A DNA stretch of 64,000 nt, taken from Silanimonas sp021297925. Its GTDB lineage: Bacteria > Pseudomonadota > Gammaproteobacteria > Xanthomonadales > Xanthomonadaceae. The translations under genes and the position numbers were made by a program. Within the stretch, counting starts at the first letter, position 1. Every line of letters starts with the position of its first letter. Positions 55,929 through 64,000 of this stretch are shown piece after piece. A model generated the notes under the pieces. That model saw nothing but the letters and a program-made list of their open reading frames with translations. It searched no databases and was not told where the DNA came from. The stretch spans positions 3,630 through 67,629 of the forward strand of contig JAPZTL010000013.1 in the NCBI GenBank assembly GCA_027532825.1, given 5' to 3'.

Positions 55929-57227
55929 TCAGGCCGACTCGCGCGCGACCGCGCGCCAGCCAATGTCGCTGCGGTGCCGTTCGTTCGCCCACGAGATCGT
56001 GGCCACCGCAGCATACGCGCGGCGTTGCGCCTCGCGGATGTCGGCGCCCTTGGCGCAGACGCAGAGCACGCGGCCGCCGCTGGTCTTGACGGCACCGCCG
56101 TCGAGCACGGCGCCGGCATGGAAGACCTTCGCGAAGTCGGGCACGGCGTCGAGGCCGTGGATCACGTCGCCGGTGATCGGCGTTTCCGGATAGGGCCTTG
56201 CGGCCATCACCACGCCGAGCGCGGGCTCGGGGTACCAGCGCGCCTCGACCGTGTCGAGCCTGCCGTCGATGGCGGCCTCGACGAGATCGACGAGGTCGGA
56301 GTCGAGGCGCAGCATCACCGGCTGGGTTTCCGGATCGCCGAAGCGCACGTTGAACTCGATGACCTTGGGCGCGCCGGTCGCGTCGATCATCAGGCCGGCG
56401 TAGAGGAAGCCGGTGAACGGGACGCCGTCCGCGGCCATGCCCCGCACGGTGGGCTCGACCACCTCGCGCATCACGCGGGCGTGCACCTCGGGCGTGACCA
56501 CGGGCGCGGGCGAGTACGCGCCCATGCCGCCGGTGTTCGGGCCGGTGTCGCCGTCGCCGACGCGCTTGTGGTCCTGCGAGGTGGCCATCGGCAGCGCGTG
56601 CACGCCATCGACCATCGAGATGAAGCTGGCTTCCTCGCCGTCGAGGAAGTCCTCGATGACGACGCGCGAGCCGGCGCTGCCGAAGGCGTTCCCGGCCAGC
56701 ATGTCGCGCACGGCGGCTTCGGCCTCGGCGACGCTCATCGCGACGATCACGCCCTTGCCCGCCGCGAGGCCGTCGGCCTTGACCACGATGCGCGTGTCGT
56801 TGAGCGCCGCAGTGCGGGCGCGGATGTAGGCGCAGGCCGCGTCGACCTCGGTGAACACCTCGTAGCCGGCGGTGGGGATGCCGTGCCGCTTCAGGAAATC
56901 CTTGGCGAAGGCCTTGCTGCCTTCGAGCTGCGCGGCCTTCGCCGTCGGCCCGAAGATGCGGTGCCCGGCGGCGCGGAAGCGGTCGACCACGCCGGCCACC
57001 AGCGGGGCCTCGGGGCCGACGACGGTCAGCGCCACGCCCTCGCGCTGCACGAGCGCGAGCAGGCCGTCGAGGTCGGTCGCCTTGGTGTCGACGTTGCGGC
57101 ACTTCGGCTCGGTGGCCGTGCCGGAATTGCCCGGCGCGACGAGCACTTCGGTGACACGGGCCGACTGGGCGAGCTTCCAGGCCAGCGCGTGCTCGCGGCC
57201 GCCGTTGCCGATGACGAGGACTTTCAT
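55929..57227 (-). CDS. purD: Phosphoribosylamine–glycine ligase
   Basis: A 432-residue ATP-grasp enzyme that joins phosphoribosylamine and glycine in purine synthesis. The N-terminal MKVLVIGNGGREHALAWKL, the ATP-grasp region (IVVKADGLAAGKGV, GEEASFISMVDG) and the metal-binding end (VIEFNVRFGDPETQ) are intact. It follows purH by 10 bases in one operon. Confidence 0.96.
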   Translation of the reverse strand: MKVLVIGNGGREHALAWKLAQSARVTEVLVAPGNSGTATEPKCRNVDTKATDLDGLLALVQREGVALTVVGPEAPLVAGVVDRFRAAGHRIFGPTAKAAQLEGSKAFAKDFLKRHGIPTAGYEVFTEVDAACAYIRARTAALNDTRIVVKADGLAAGKGVIVAMSVAEAEAAVRDMLAGNAFGSAGSRVVIEDFLDGEEASFISMVDGVHALPMATSQDHKRVGDGDTGPNTGGMGAYSPAPVVTPEVHARVMREVVEPTVRGMAADGVPFTGFLYAGLMIDATGAPKVIEFNVRFGDPETQPVMLRLDSDLVDLVEAAIDGRLDTVEARWYPEPALGVVMAARPYPETPITGDVIHGLDAVPDFAKVFHAGAVLDGGAVKTSGGRVLCVCAKGADIREAQRRAYAAVATISWANERHRSDIGWRAVARESA

Positions 57228-57237
57228 GATCGTGCCC

Positions 57238-58809
57238 TCAGTGGCGGAAGTGGCGGGTGCCGGTGAACACCATCGCCATGCCGTGCTCGTCGGCGGCGGC
57301 GATCACCTCGGCGTCGCGCATCGAACCGCCCGGCTGGATCACGGCGCGGATGCCGGCCTTCGCAGCCGCATCGATGCCGTCGCGGAACGGGAAGAACGCA
57401 TCGCTGGCCATCACCGCGCCCGGCACCACGAGCCCGGCCTCCTCGGCCTTCAGCGCGGCGATCTTGGCGCTGACCACGCGGCTCATCTGGCCCGCACCAA
57501 TGCCGACCGTCTGCGCGTCTTTCGCGTAGACGATGGCGTTCGACTTCACGTACATCGCCACCTGCCACGCGAACACGAGGTCGGCCATTTCCTCCGCGCT
57601 CGGCTGGCGCTTCGTCACGATGCGGCCGTCGCCCGCGGCCCAGGGCGTGACGTCGGCGTCCTGCACCAGCAGGCCGCCCGCGATGCGCTTGTAGTCGAGC
57701 GCGGCACCCGGCGCGTCGAGCGCGCCGCAGGCCAGAACGCGCACGTTCGGCTTCTTCGCGAACACGGCCACGGCCTCGTCGCTGACGACCGGCGCGATCA
57801 CCACTTCGACGAACTGGCGCTTGAGGATCTCCTCGGCGGTGCCGGCGTCGAGCGGACGGTTGAAGGCGATGATGCCGCCGAAGGCCGAGGTCGGGTCGGT
57901 GGCGTAGGCGCGGTCGTAGGCGGCGAACACGTCCTGCGCCACGGCCACGCCGCAGGGGTTGGCGTGCTTGACGATCACGCAGGCCGGCTGGTGGAACTGC
58001 TTCACGCATTCCAGCGCGGCGTCGGCGTCGGCGAGGTTGTTGTAGCTGAGCTCCTTGCCCTGCAGGAAGCGCGCGGTGGCGACGATGCCCATCGGCGCGC
58101 CGCGCTCGACGTAGAGCGCGCCACGCTGGTGCGGGTTCTCGCCGTAGCGCAGCTTGCTGGCGAGGTCGAGCTGCAGGTTCAGCGTGCTCGGCCATTCCGC
58201 GGCCTTCGCATCGTCCTCGACGCGTGCCGAGAGCCACATGCTCACCTTGCCGTCGTAGCGCGCGGTGTGCGCGTAGCCCTTGGCGGCGTAGCCGCGGCGC
58301 TGCGCGGCGGTGGTGCCGCCGGCGGCGAGCGCTTCGAGGAAGCCGTCGTAGTCGGCCGGGTCGGTGAGCACGGCGACGCGGGCGTGGTTCTTCGCCGCCG
58401 CGCGCAGCATCGCCGGGCCGCCGATGTCGATGTTCTCGACCGCATCCTCGTAGGTGCAGTCGGCCTTCGCGACCGTTGCTTCGAACGGGTAGAGGTTCAC
58501 CACCAGCAGGTCAATCGCTTCGATGCCGTGCTGGGCCATCACCGCGTCATCGGTGCCGGCGCGGCCGAGCAGGCCGCCGTGCACCTTCGGGTGCAAGGTC
58601 TTGACGCGACCGTCCATGATTTCCGGGAAGCCGGTGACCGACGAGACGTCGGTGACGGCCAGGCCGGCTTCGCGCAGGGCCTTGGCCGTGCCGCCCGTCG
58701 AGAGCAGCACCACGCCCTTCGCGGCGAGGGCCTGGGCCAGCGGCAGCAGGCCGGTCTTGTCGGAAACGGACAGCAGGGCCCGGCGGACGGGCTGGCGGTG
58801 GTCGGTCAT
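57238..58809 (-). CDS. purH: Bifunctional AICAR formyltransferase/IMP cyclohydrolase
   Basis: A 523-residue enzyme for the last two steps of IMP synthesis. The N-terminal cyclohydrolase starts with ALLSVSDKTGLLPLAQAL and includes DGRVKTLHPKVHGG. The C-terminal transformylase has LRYGENPHQ, VIVKHANPCGVAV and a late GAGQMSRV. A TATAAT-like box lies 38-43 bases upstream. Confidence 0.96.
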   Translation of the reverse strand: MTDHRQPVRRALLSVSDKTGLLPLAQALAAKGVVLLSTGGTAKALREAGLAVTDVSSVTGFPEIMDGRVKTLHPKVHGGLLGRAGTDDAVMAQHGIEAIDLLVVNLYPFEATVAKADCTYEDAVENIDIGGPAMLRAAAKNHARVAVLTDPADYDGFLEALAAGGTTAAQRRGYAAKGYAHTARYDGKVSMWLSARVEDDAKAAEWPSTLNLQLDLASKLRYGENPHQRGALYVERGAPMGIVATARFLQGKELSYNNLADADAALECVKQFHQPACVIVKHANPCGVAVAQDVFAAYDRAYATDPTSAFGGIIAFNRPLDAGTAEEILKRQFVEVVIAPVVSDEAVAVFAKKPNVRVLACGALDAPGAALDYKRIAGGLLVQDADVTPWAAGDGRIVTKRQPSAEEMADLVFAWQVAMYVKSNAIVYAKDAQTVGIGAGQMSRVVSAKIAALKAEEAGLVVPGAVMASDAFFPFRDGIDAAAKAGIRAVIQPGGSMRDAEVIAAADEHGMAMVFTGTRHFRH

Positions 58810-58846
58810 GCGTCTCCCTCGGCCCGTCGCGGGCGGAAAGACACGA

Positions 58847-58852
58847 ATTATA
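58847..58852 (-). promoter_or_regulatory. Possible -10 box for purH
   Basis: TATAAT on the minus strand, in the gap between fis and purH. No good -35 is seen 17 bases upstream, so this may be an activator-dependent internal promoter. Confidence 0.4.
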
Positions 58853-58882
58853 CGGGGCGGCGAGCGGCCCCGGCCCGCGCGA

Positions 58883-59146
58883 TCAGCCCAGCAGGCCGAC
58901 GGCTTCGAGCTTCTTGCGCAGCGTGGCGCGGTTGATGCCCAGCACGGCCGCGGCCCGGCTCTGGTTGCCGTCGCAGTGCTTCAGGACCTCGGCCAGCAGG
59001 CCGGCTTCCATCTCGGCCAGCATCAGGGCGTACAGCGAGTCGGCCTCGCACTCGCCGCGGTCATGCAGGTAGCGGCGGGCGGCACGGGCGGCGGCATCGC
59101 GCAGCGCGGGCACGGCCTCGGCGCGGGAATGGGCAAGTGCGTTCAC
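58883..59146 (-). CDS. fis: DNA-binding protein Fis
   Basis: About 87 residues. The C-terminal HTH is diagnostic: HCDGNQSRAAAVLGINRATLRKKL. The upstream helices contain DSLYALMLAEMEAGLLAEVLK, the dimerisation region. GTG 59146 is used as the start; a TTG at 59158 would add four residues. It acts as a nucleoid-associated regulator and lies in the conserved prmA–DUF3426–fis–purH–purD order. Confidence 0.93.
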   Translation of the reverse strand: MNALAHSRAEAVPALRDAAARAARRYLHDRGECEADSLYALMLAEMEAGLLAEVLKHCDGNQSRAAAVLGINRATLRKKLEAVGLLG

Positions 59147-59233
59147 GGTGGACCCCAAGTCGACCCGCGCCCATCCCTTGGGCGGCGGGGGAGGGGAGTC
59201 TGCCCCAATTCGGGGTGCCGCGCGACCGCGGTA

Positions 59234-59758
59234 TCAGTGGAAATCGAATTCAAAGGCGACCGCGCGGTTACCCGGGTCGAGGATCTCCAGCGCCAGCGAG
59301 GCGCTCTGGCCCGGGGCGAGCGTCTCACGAGACGGTGCGCCGCCCAGATACTCGGCCGGCTGGAAACGGCGCAAGCCGATCCGCTGGCCGTCGAGGTCGG
59401 TGAGGGCGAGCTCCAGCACCGGCCAAGCCTGCGGCCAGCGGGCGTCGTTGCGGAAGCTGGCCGTGACCAACAAGGCCTGCGGTTGGCTGGGGTGGGGCCG
59501 GATCTCGCGGCTCAGCACCACGAACGCGCCGGGCTCGTGCCAGGCCGGCAGGGTGCAGCCCAGCCGCGCGCAGGCCCGTTCCATCCAAGGCCGCCAGGTG
59601 GGGCTGGCCGCCAGGCGTTCCCAGTCCGCCAGCATCACCTGCACCCCCAGGGCGACGCCCGCGAGGGCGATCGCGCCGGCGAGCCGCCAGCGGCCGGCGC
59701 GCGTGAGGGGTGCGATCTTCGGCGGCGGGCGGACGAAGCTGGGCAGAGGACGCGGCAT
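59234..59758 (-). CDS. DUF3426 protein
   Basis: A 174-residue protein with one membrane helix (about 25-45) and a beta-rich DUF3426 domain (FVVLSREIRPHPSQP, VTASFRNDARWPQAWPVLEL, PAEYLGGAPSRETLAPG). The N-terminal zinc-ribbon usual in related proteins is not encoded from this start. Its stop lies 87 bases before fis and its start 20 bases after prmA. Function unknown; the conserved position suggests an operon member. Confidence 0.85.
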   Translation of the reverse strand: MPRPLPSFVRPPPKIAPLTRAGRWRLAGAIALAGVALGVQVMLADWERLAASPTWRPWMERACARLGCTLPAWHEPGAFVVLSREIRPHPSQPQALLVTASFRNDARWPQAWPVLELALTDLDGQRIGLRRFQPAEYLGGAPSRETLAPGQSASLALEILDPGNRAVAFEFDFH

Positions 59759-59778
59759 GGCCGGGGAGTTTACGGGTC

Positions 59779-60690
59779 TCAGTGCGCCCGGCGACGCCCG
59801 GTGATGCGCACCCAGTCCTCGCGTTGTGCCACGACCAGGTCGTCGAACCAGGCCGAGTAGCGCTCGACGAGCGCGCCGTCCTGCCCGATCAGGATGCCGG
59901 AGAGCGCGATCACGCCGCCGGGCGCCACGCGGGCCGCGAGGGCCTCGGCCAGCGCATCGAGCGCGACCGCGAGGATGTTCGCCACCACGACCGGGTAGGT
60001 CGCGACCGGTTCCTCCGGCGGCAGGAACACGCTCGTGCGGTCGGCGATGCCGTTGCGCAGGGCGTTGTCGGTGGTCGCGAGGATGGCCTGCGGGTCGTTG
60101 TCGACGCCGACCGCGCGCGCCGCGCCCAGCTTCAGCGCCGCGAGCGCGAGGATGCCGCTGCCGCAGCCAAAATCGAGCACCGACGTCCCGGCGAGGTCGA
60201 GGCCGTCGAGCCATTCGAGGCAGAGCGCGGTGGTCGCGTGCGTGCCGGAGCCGAAGGCGAGGCCCGGGTCGAGCCGCACCACGGCGGCGTTCGCGGCCCG
60301 CGCGGCCTCGGGCAGGTCATGGTCCCACGGCACGATCCAGGTGCGGGTGCCGAAGGCCATCGGCTGGAACTGGTCGAGCCAGGCCCGGACCCAGTCCTGG
60401 TCGGCCACCTCGCGGAAGGACGCACTGCCCAAATCGAGGCCCGGATCGGCGGCCTCCAGCGCGGCCAGCAGCGCGTCGCGCGGCACGTCGTCGTCGAACA
60501 GTGCGACCACGAGGCAGTCCGCCCACAGCGGCGTCTCGCCGACCCCGGGCTCGAGGATGGCTTGCTCGTTGGGCGTGTCCGCGCGCGGGTCGAGCAGGGT
60601 GACGCTCATCGCGCCGACATCGGTCAACGCGCGCTCGTAGCGCGATTCATCGGCGGCGCGGCAGCGCAGGGAAAGTTCAAGGTGGGGCAT
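59779..60690 (-). CDS. prmA: Ribosomal protein L11 methyltransferase
   Basis: A 303-residue SAM-dependent methyltransferase that trimethylates L11. The SAM site VLDFGCGSGILALAALKLGA (about 169-188) and the catalytic NPPY-like region VVVANILAVALDAL are typical, as is LDPGLAFGSGTHATTALCLEWL. The N-terminal recognition domain is intact. It is the first gene of the minus-strand run. Confidence 0.95.
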   Translation of the reverse strand: MPHLELSLRCRAADESRYERALTDVGAMSVTLLDPRADTPNEQAILEPGVGETPLWADCLVVALFDDDVPRDALLAALEAADPGLDLGSASFREVADQDWVRAWLDQFQPMAFGTRTWIVPWDHDLPEAARAANAAVVRLDPGLAFGSGTHATTALCLEWLDGLDLAGTSVLDFGCGSGILALAALKLGAARAVGVDNDPQAILATTDNALRNGIADRTSVFLPPEEPVATYPVVVANILAVALDALAEALAARVAPGGVIALSGILIGQDGALVERYSAWFDDLVVAQREDWVRITGRRRAH

Positions 60691-60836
60691 GGGGGCATTG
60701 TAGGGCGGCCGGTCTTTGGGGACTGGTTTGCGCGATCCACGGGGCTGCGCTTAGTCTCCGCCGCGCGGCCCCCCGGCCCGAACACCCAACGACCCCCCAT
60801 TCCCCGATTTGGCTCAGGACGAGCACCGGACAATCC

Positions 60837-63800
60837 ATGAAGTCCTCCCGATCCCTCCCGGCCTGCATCTGGCAGGCGAACGGCTGCTCTGGTCTTGCCG
60901 CGGCAATTCTCATGCTGATGCCTGGCGTTGCGACCTCCGCCGTTGCCGCGACAGCTAACCCGGTAGTCACGGGTCCGAACGGCGTTGAAGAGTATTGCTT
61001 CCATGACGCCGGCCGCGGCTTTCCAAACACTTGCGTTCCCAGCGAAGCCGAAGCCGTCCAGCTGATCGAGTCGGTCTTTCCCGAGTACCGGGGGAAGTTG
61101 CGGTGGCGGGCACGAGCCGAAGAGCCCCAGTCGCGCCCCGGCCCTTCGGAGATCCTCGCTCAGATTACCTATGGGCCAGAGATCGAGGAGCCAGGAGAGT
61201 ACGCGCCGTCCGGCTACGCGGTCGGCGGCCACACGAGTGAGCAAGGGTGCGCGCCACTGGGCGGTCCGATCTACCCCGAGAGATGCGCATCCGAATCGGA
61301 GTCTTTCTCGATATTCACCTCGAACTTCCAGCGCCACTATCCCGAGTGCACCATCGTCCCAAGCGCCCATGGAAATCACGACCTCCCGCCTGAGATCGGG
61401 CAAGCAGATGGACGACGTTGGCAGCCCGCGTTTTTCTTTGCAACGTATCCGGCAGGTCGTCACCTGATTCTCGATTGGAGCTGCCCGAACCTGGTCGATC
61501 GGCGCGACTATCAATCCGTCAAGATGACGCCGTTCCGGTGCGCGCAAGGGTTCGATGCTCCAACGGGGCGGTCCAGCGCTTGGCCCAGAGTGTGCCGGCC
61601 GCAGCGCGACACGTTCATCATCACCCAGCGCTACTCGCGACCGGCAAGCTGCGCATCGAACACCAGGCCCTGTTTTCCCGCAACGGGTGACAAAGCGCGC
61701 TTTGAAACCGACTTCGTTTTCGGAGGTCTGCCGTTCACTCGGTCATGGCATTCCATCGGCGCAAACGGCGATTTTCCGGGGTCGCCAAGGGCATCTATGG
61801 GCGCGGGCTGGACGACCTTGCTGTCGCTTCGAGTCATGGGATTCAGCATGTTCCGCGACGCCAATGGCGACGTCGAAGGAATGGACTTCTCGTTGCGCCG
61901 AGTGGTCGATGGGCAGGAAGTTGACGTGTACCGCTCAAGGATGCAGCGCGGAAGAGCGCTCATTCGGAGGCATGACCACCTTCAAGTGATCGAAGCCGAT
62001 GGGCGCGTTTATCGACTGGACTTGGCTGGTCGCCTCTTGGAAGTGTCTGATTCCTCTGATGCATCCATAGGCTATGTGCTTCAGTACGACAGCGACGCTC
62101 GCGTGGTCGCCCTACGTGATCGGGCTGGCCGAGTTCTTCGGCTCATCTACGGATCGGCCAAGATCTTGATCCCCATCATCGGCTGCGAGCGAACAAGCCA
62201 GCGGCTCGACTGCAACACCGAGCATCGGCTGCCTCGCGTAGTGCGCATCGAGTTGCCCGACGGGCAAGGTATCGACTACCGCTATGACCGCTGGGGCAAC
62301 CTCGCGCGTGTCGACTACCCCGACGGCCGCTCCCGCATCTACCACTACGGAGAGCCGGATCTTGCCTCGACGGCGAACGGGTACCTCGGCATGCACCAGC
62401 TCACCGGCATCAGCGACGAGACCGGTCGTCGGGTTATGCGCTTCGGCTACACCCCGGCTGGGAGTGTGCGCCTGAGCGAAGTGATCGCGTCCGACGGCGG
62501 TACCACCGAGCGCACCACGTTGCGCTACCTCAGTCGTACCGAGGTCGAAACCACGCAGCCAGAGGGCTACTCGCGCCGCTACACCATCAGCGATGATCCG
62601 TACCGCCGCATCACGGCCATTGCTGCTCCGAACGGGACGCAGCGGTGGACGTACGACGCCAACAGTCTGTTGACCGAGCGTAGGGACGCCAACGATGGCC
62701 TCACGCGCTACGAGTACCGCAATTGGGAGCCCGTGGCCGTTGTTGAAGCTGCTGGTACATCGCAAGAACGGCGTATCGAGACCGACCTTCACCCCCTGTG
62801 GAACCAGCCGACGGAGCGTCGGGTCAAGAACACCGCCGGACAACTGCTGCGCCGCGAAACCTTCACCTACGACGCCAAGGGCGCACTGCTCACGGCCTCG
62901 GTGCAGGACCCGTCCTCGCCCTTGATCCAGACCACGACGATGACCCGCGACCCCGACGGCCGCATCCTCACCATCGACGGCCCGCGCACGGATGTCTCCG
63001 ACATCACGACGTACACCTACTTCGATGCCGAGGACCCGGCCTGCGCTTCATCGCCGACGACGTGCTCGTTCCGCAAGGGCGATCTGAAGTCGGTCACCAA
63101 TGCGCTCGGCCACACCACGCACTTCGTCCGCTACGACGGCGCCGGCCGCCTGCTGGAAAGCCGCGACGCCAACGGGCTGGTGAGCACCTTCACCTACACG
63201 CCGCGCGGCTGGCTGGCCTCGCGCACGGTGGGCGGCCTCACCACGTCGATCACCTACACGGCGGTGGGCGACGTCGAATCGGTCACCACCCCGGACGGGC
63301 GCTCGCTCACCTACACCTACGACACCGCGCGCCGCCTGACGGCCGTGCAGGACCAGCGCGGCAATCGCATCGAGTGGACGCTGGACAACGCCGGCAACCG
63401 CACGGCGGAGGCGGTGAAGGACGCCTCGGGCACCCTGCGCCGCACGCTCACGCAGCAGTTCAACACGCTGGGCCGGCTCTCGCAGGCGGCCAACGCGGCC
63501 GGGCGGGCCACGCTGTTCACGCAGGATGCGAACGGCAACCTCGACCTCGCCAGCGACCCGCTGAACCGCACCACCGACCAGGACGTCGACGCGCTCGACC
63601 GCGTCACGCGCCAGCTTCAGGACGTGGCCGGGCTGAACGTCGAAACGCAGTTCGGCTTTGATGCGCTCGACCAGCTCACCACGGTCACCGACCCGAAGGG
63701 CCTGATCACGCGCTACACCAACGACGGCCTGGGCAACCTGCTGAAGCTGGAAAGCCCGGACACCGGCACCACCACCTACACGGTGGACGCCGCCGGCAAC

Positions 63801-64000
63801 CGCAGCAGTCAGACCGACGCCCGCGGCATCACCGTGGGCTACACGTACGACGCGCTGAACCGCCTCACCGGCATCCGCTTCCCGACGGCCGCGCTGAACA
63901 CCACGTTCGTCTACGACAGCGCCACCGGCTGCCCGGCGGGCGAGACCTTCGCCCTCGGCCGCCTGTCGTCGATGACGGACGCCAGCGGCAGCACGCGCTG
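60837..64000 (+). CDS. RHS/YD-repeat secreted protein (partial, runs off the window)
   Basis: The frame is open from ATG 60837 to the window end, at least 1,054 residues; I read it codon by codon without a stop. Residues about 1-35 form a signal peptide (GLAAAILMLMPGVATSAVAA). A Cys-rich non-repeat region (about 40-275) precedes an RHS core entered near FVFGGLPFTRSWHS. YD repeats follow: YRYDRWGNLARVDYPDG, FVRYDGAGRLLESRDANG, FTYTPRGWLAS, YTYDTARRL, GYTYDALNRLTGI. Such proteins form shells around a C-terminal toxin or adhesin tip, which lies beyond the window. The first half is less GC-rich than the second. Confidence 0.9.
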   Translation, partial: MKSSRSLPACIWQANGCSGLAAAILMLMPGVATSAVAATANPVVTGPNGVEEYCFHDAGRGFPNTCVPSEAEAVQLIESVFPEYRGKLRWRARAEEPQSRPGPSEILAQITYGPEIEEPGEYAPSGYAVGGHTSEQGCAPLGGPIYPERCASESESFSIFTSNFQRHYPECTIVPSAHGNHDLPPEIGQADGRRWQPAFFFATYPAGRHLILDWSCPNLVDRRDYQSVKMTPFRCAQGFDAPTGRSSAWPRVCRPQRDTFIITQRYSRPASCASNTRPCFPATGDKARFETDFVFGGLPFTRSWHSIGANGDFPGSPRASMGAGWTTLLSLRVMGFSMFRDANGDVEGMDFSLRRVVDGQEVDVYRSRMQRGRALIRRHDHLQVIEADGRVYRLDLAGRLLEVSDSSDASIGYVLQYDSDARVVALRDRAGRVLRLIYGSAKILIPIIGCERTSQRLDCNTEHRLPRVVRIELPDGQGIDYRYDRWGNLARVDYPDGRSRIYHYGEPDLASTANGYLGMHQLTGISDETGRRVMRFGYTPAGSVRLSEVIASDGGTTERTTLRYLSRTEVETTQPEGYSRRYTISDDPYRRITAIAAPNGTQRWTYDANSLLTERRDANDGLTRYEYRNWEPVAVVEAAGTSQERRIETDLHPLWNQPTERRVKNTAGQLLRRETFTYDAKGALLTASVQDPSSPLIQTTTMTRDPDGRILTIDGPRTDVSDITTYTYFDAEDPACASSPTTCSFRKGDLKSVTNALGHTTHFVRYDGAGRLLESRDANGLVSTFTYTPRGWLASRTVGGLTTSITYTAVGDVESVTTPDGRSLTYTYDTARRLTAVQDQRGNRIEWTLDNAGNRTAEAVKDASGTLRRTLTQQFNTLGRLSQAANAAGRATLFTQDANGNLDLASDPLNRTTDQDVDALDRVTRQLQDVAGLNVETQFGFDALDQLTTVTDPKGLITRYTNDGLGNLLKLESPDTGTTTYTVDAAGNRSSQTDARGITVGYTYDALNRLTGIRFPTAALNTTFVYDSATGCPAGETFALGRLSSMTDASGSTR

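Overview
The window is a GC-rich chromosomal segment of a gammaproteobacterium. Gene content and order (prmA–DUF3426–fis–purH–purD, an acnD/prpF methylcitrate pair, a DUF2058 protein, a TfoX C-terminal-domain protein, ohrR–ohr) fit the Lysobacterales (Xanthomonadales). The assignment rests on recognised families and gene order, not on a search.

Layout. 0-0.7 kb is a scar where the tail of an IS21 helper gene (istB) abuts half of an IS256 transposase. 0.9-11.4 kb is mostly housekeeping: a membrane protein, an HU-like protein, LOG, TfoX-like, fRMsr, bioD, queD, the organic-peroxide pair ohrR–ohr with its operator, and a hybrid histidine kinase with its response regulator. 11.4-16.1 kb groups a P-type ATPase, a phosphoribosyltransferase, a host-attachment-type protein and an Acg-like nitroreductase around a divergent FNR/Anr-type box; this looks like a low-oxygen or dormancy module. 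16.2-20.5 kb is a three-gene ABC exporter operon. 20.5-26.2 kb has a LysR regulator divergent from an SDR and a flavodoxin-fold oxidoreductase, then a secreted serine hydrolase, a lipase and a DUF2237 protein.

26.3-34.9 kb is accessory DNA of visibly lower GC, ending at a tRNA-Met(CAT). It holds MazEF, a Fic protein, HipBA, a complete IS21 element, a solo IS21 end, and three small unknown genes with a probable RadC-like remnant between them. No integrase was seen. 35.1-40.8 kb carries acnD and prpF, separated by a wHTH-nucleotidyltransferase/HEPN pair, a DUF6933 remnant and a Phd/RelE-type pair. 40.8-55.9 kb is core: a Kef-type antiporter, rppH, bfd–bfr behind a Fur-like palindrome, a second hybrid kinase with a degenerate GGDEF-EAL receptor, DUF4126, DUF6776, bactofilin, erpA, nudC, ampE, an LplT–PlsC fusion and a GST. 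55.9-60.7 kb is purD, purH, fis, a DUF3426 protein and prmA. 60.8 kb to the end is an RHS/YD-repeat secreted protein cut by the window edge.

The most notable points are the FNR-box dormancy-like cluster, the toxin–antitoxin-type block inside the methylcitrate locus with twin palindromes at the start of its first gene, the density of stress modules (five in 13 kb) each with a visible candidate operator, and the unknown three-gene cluster beside tRNA-Met.
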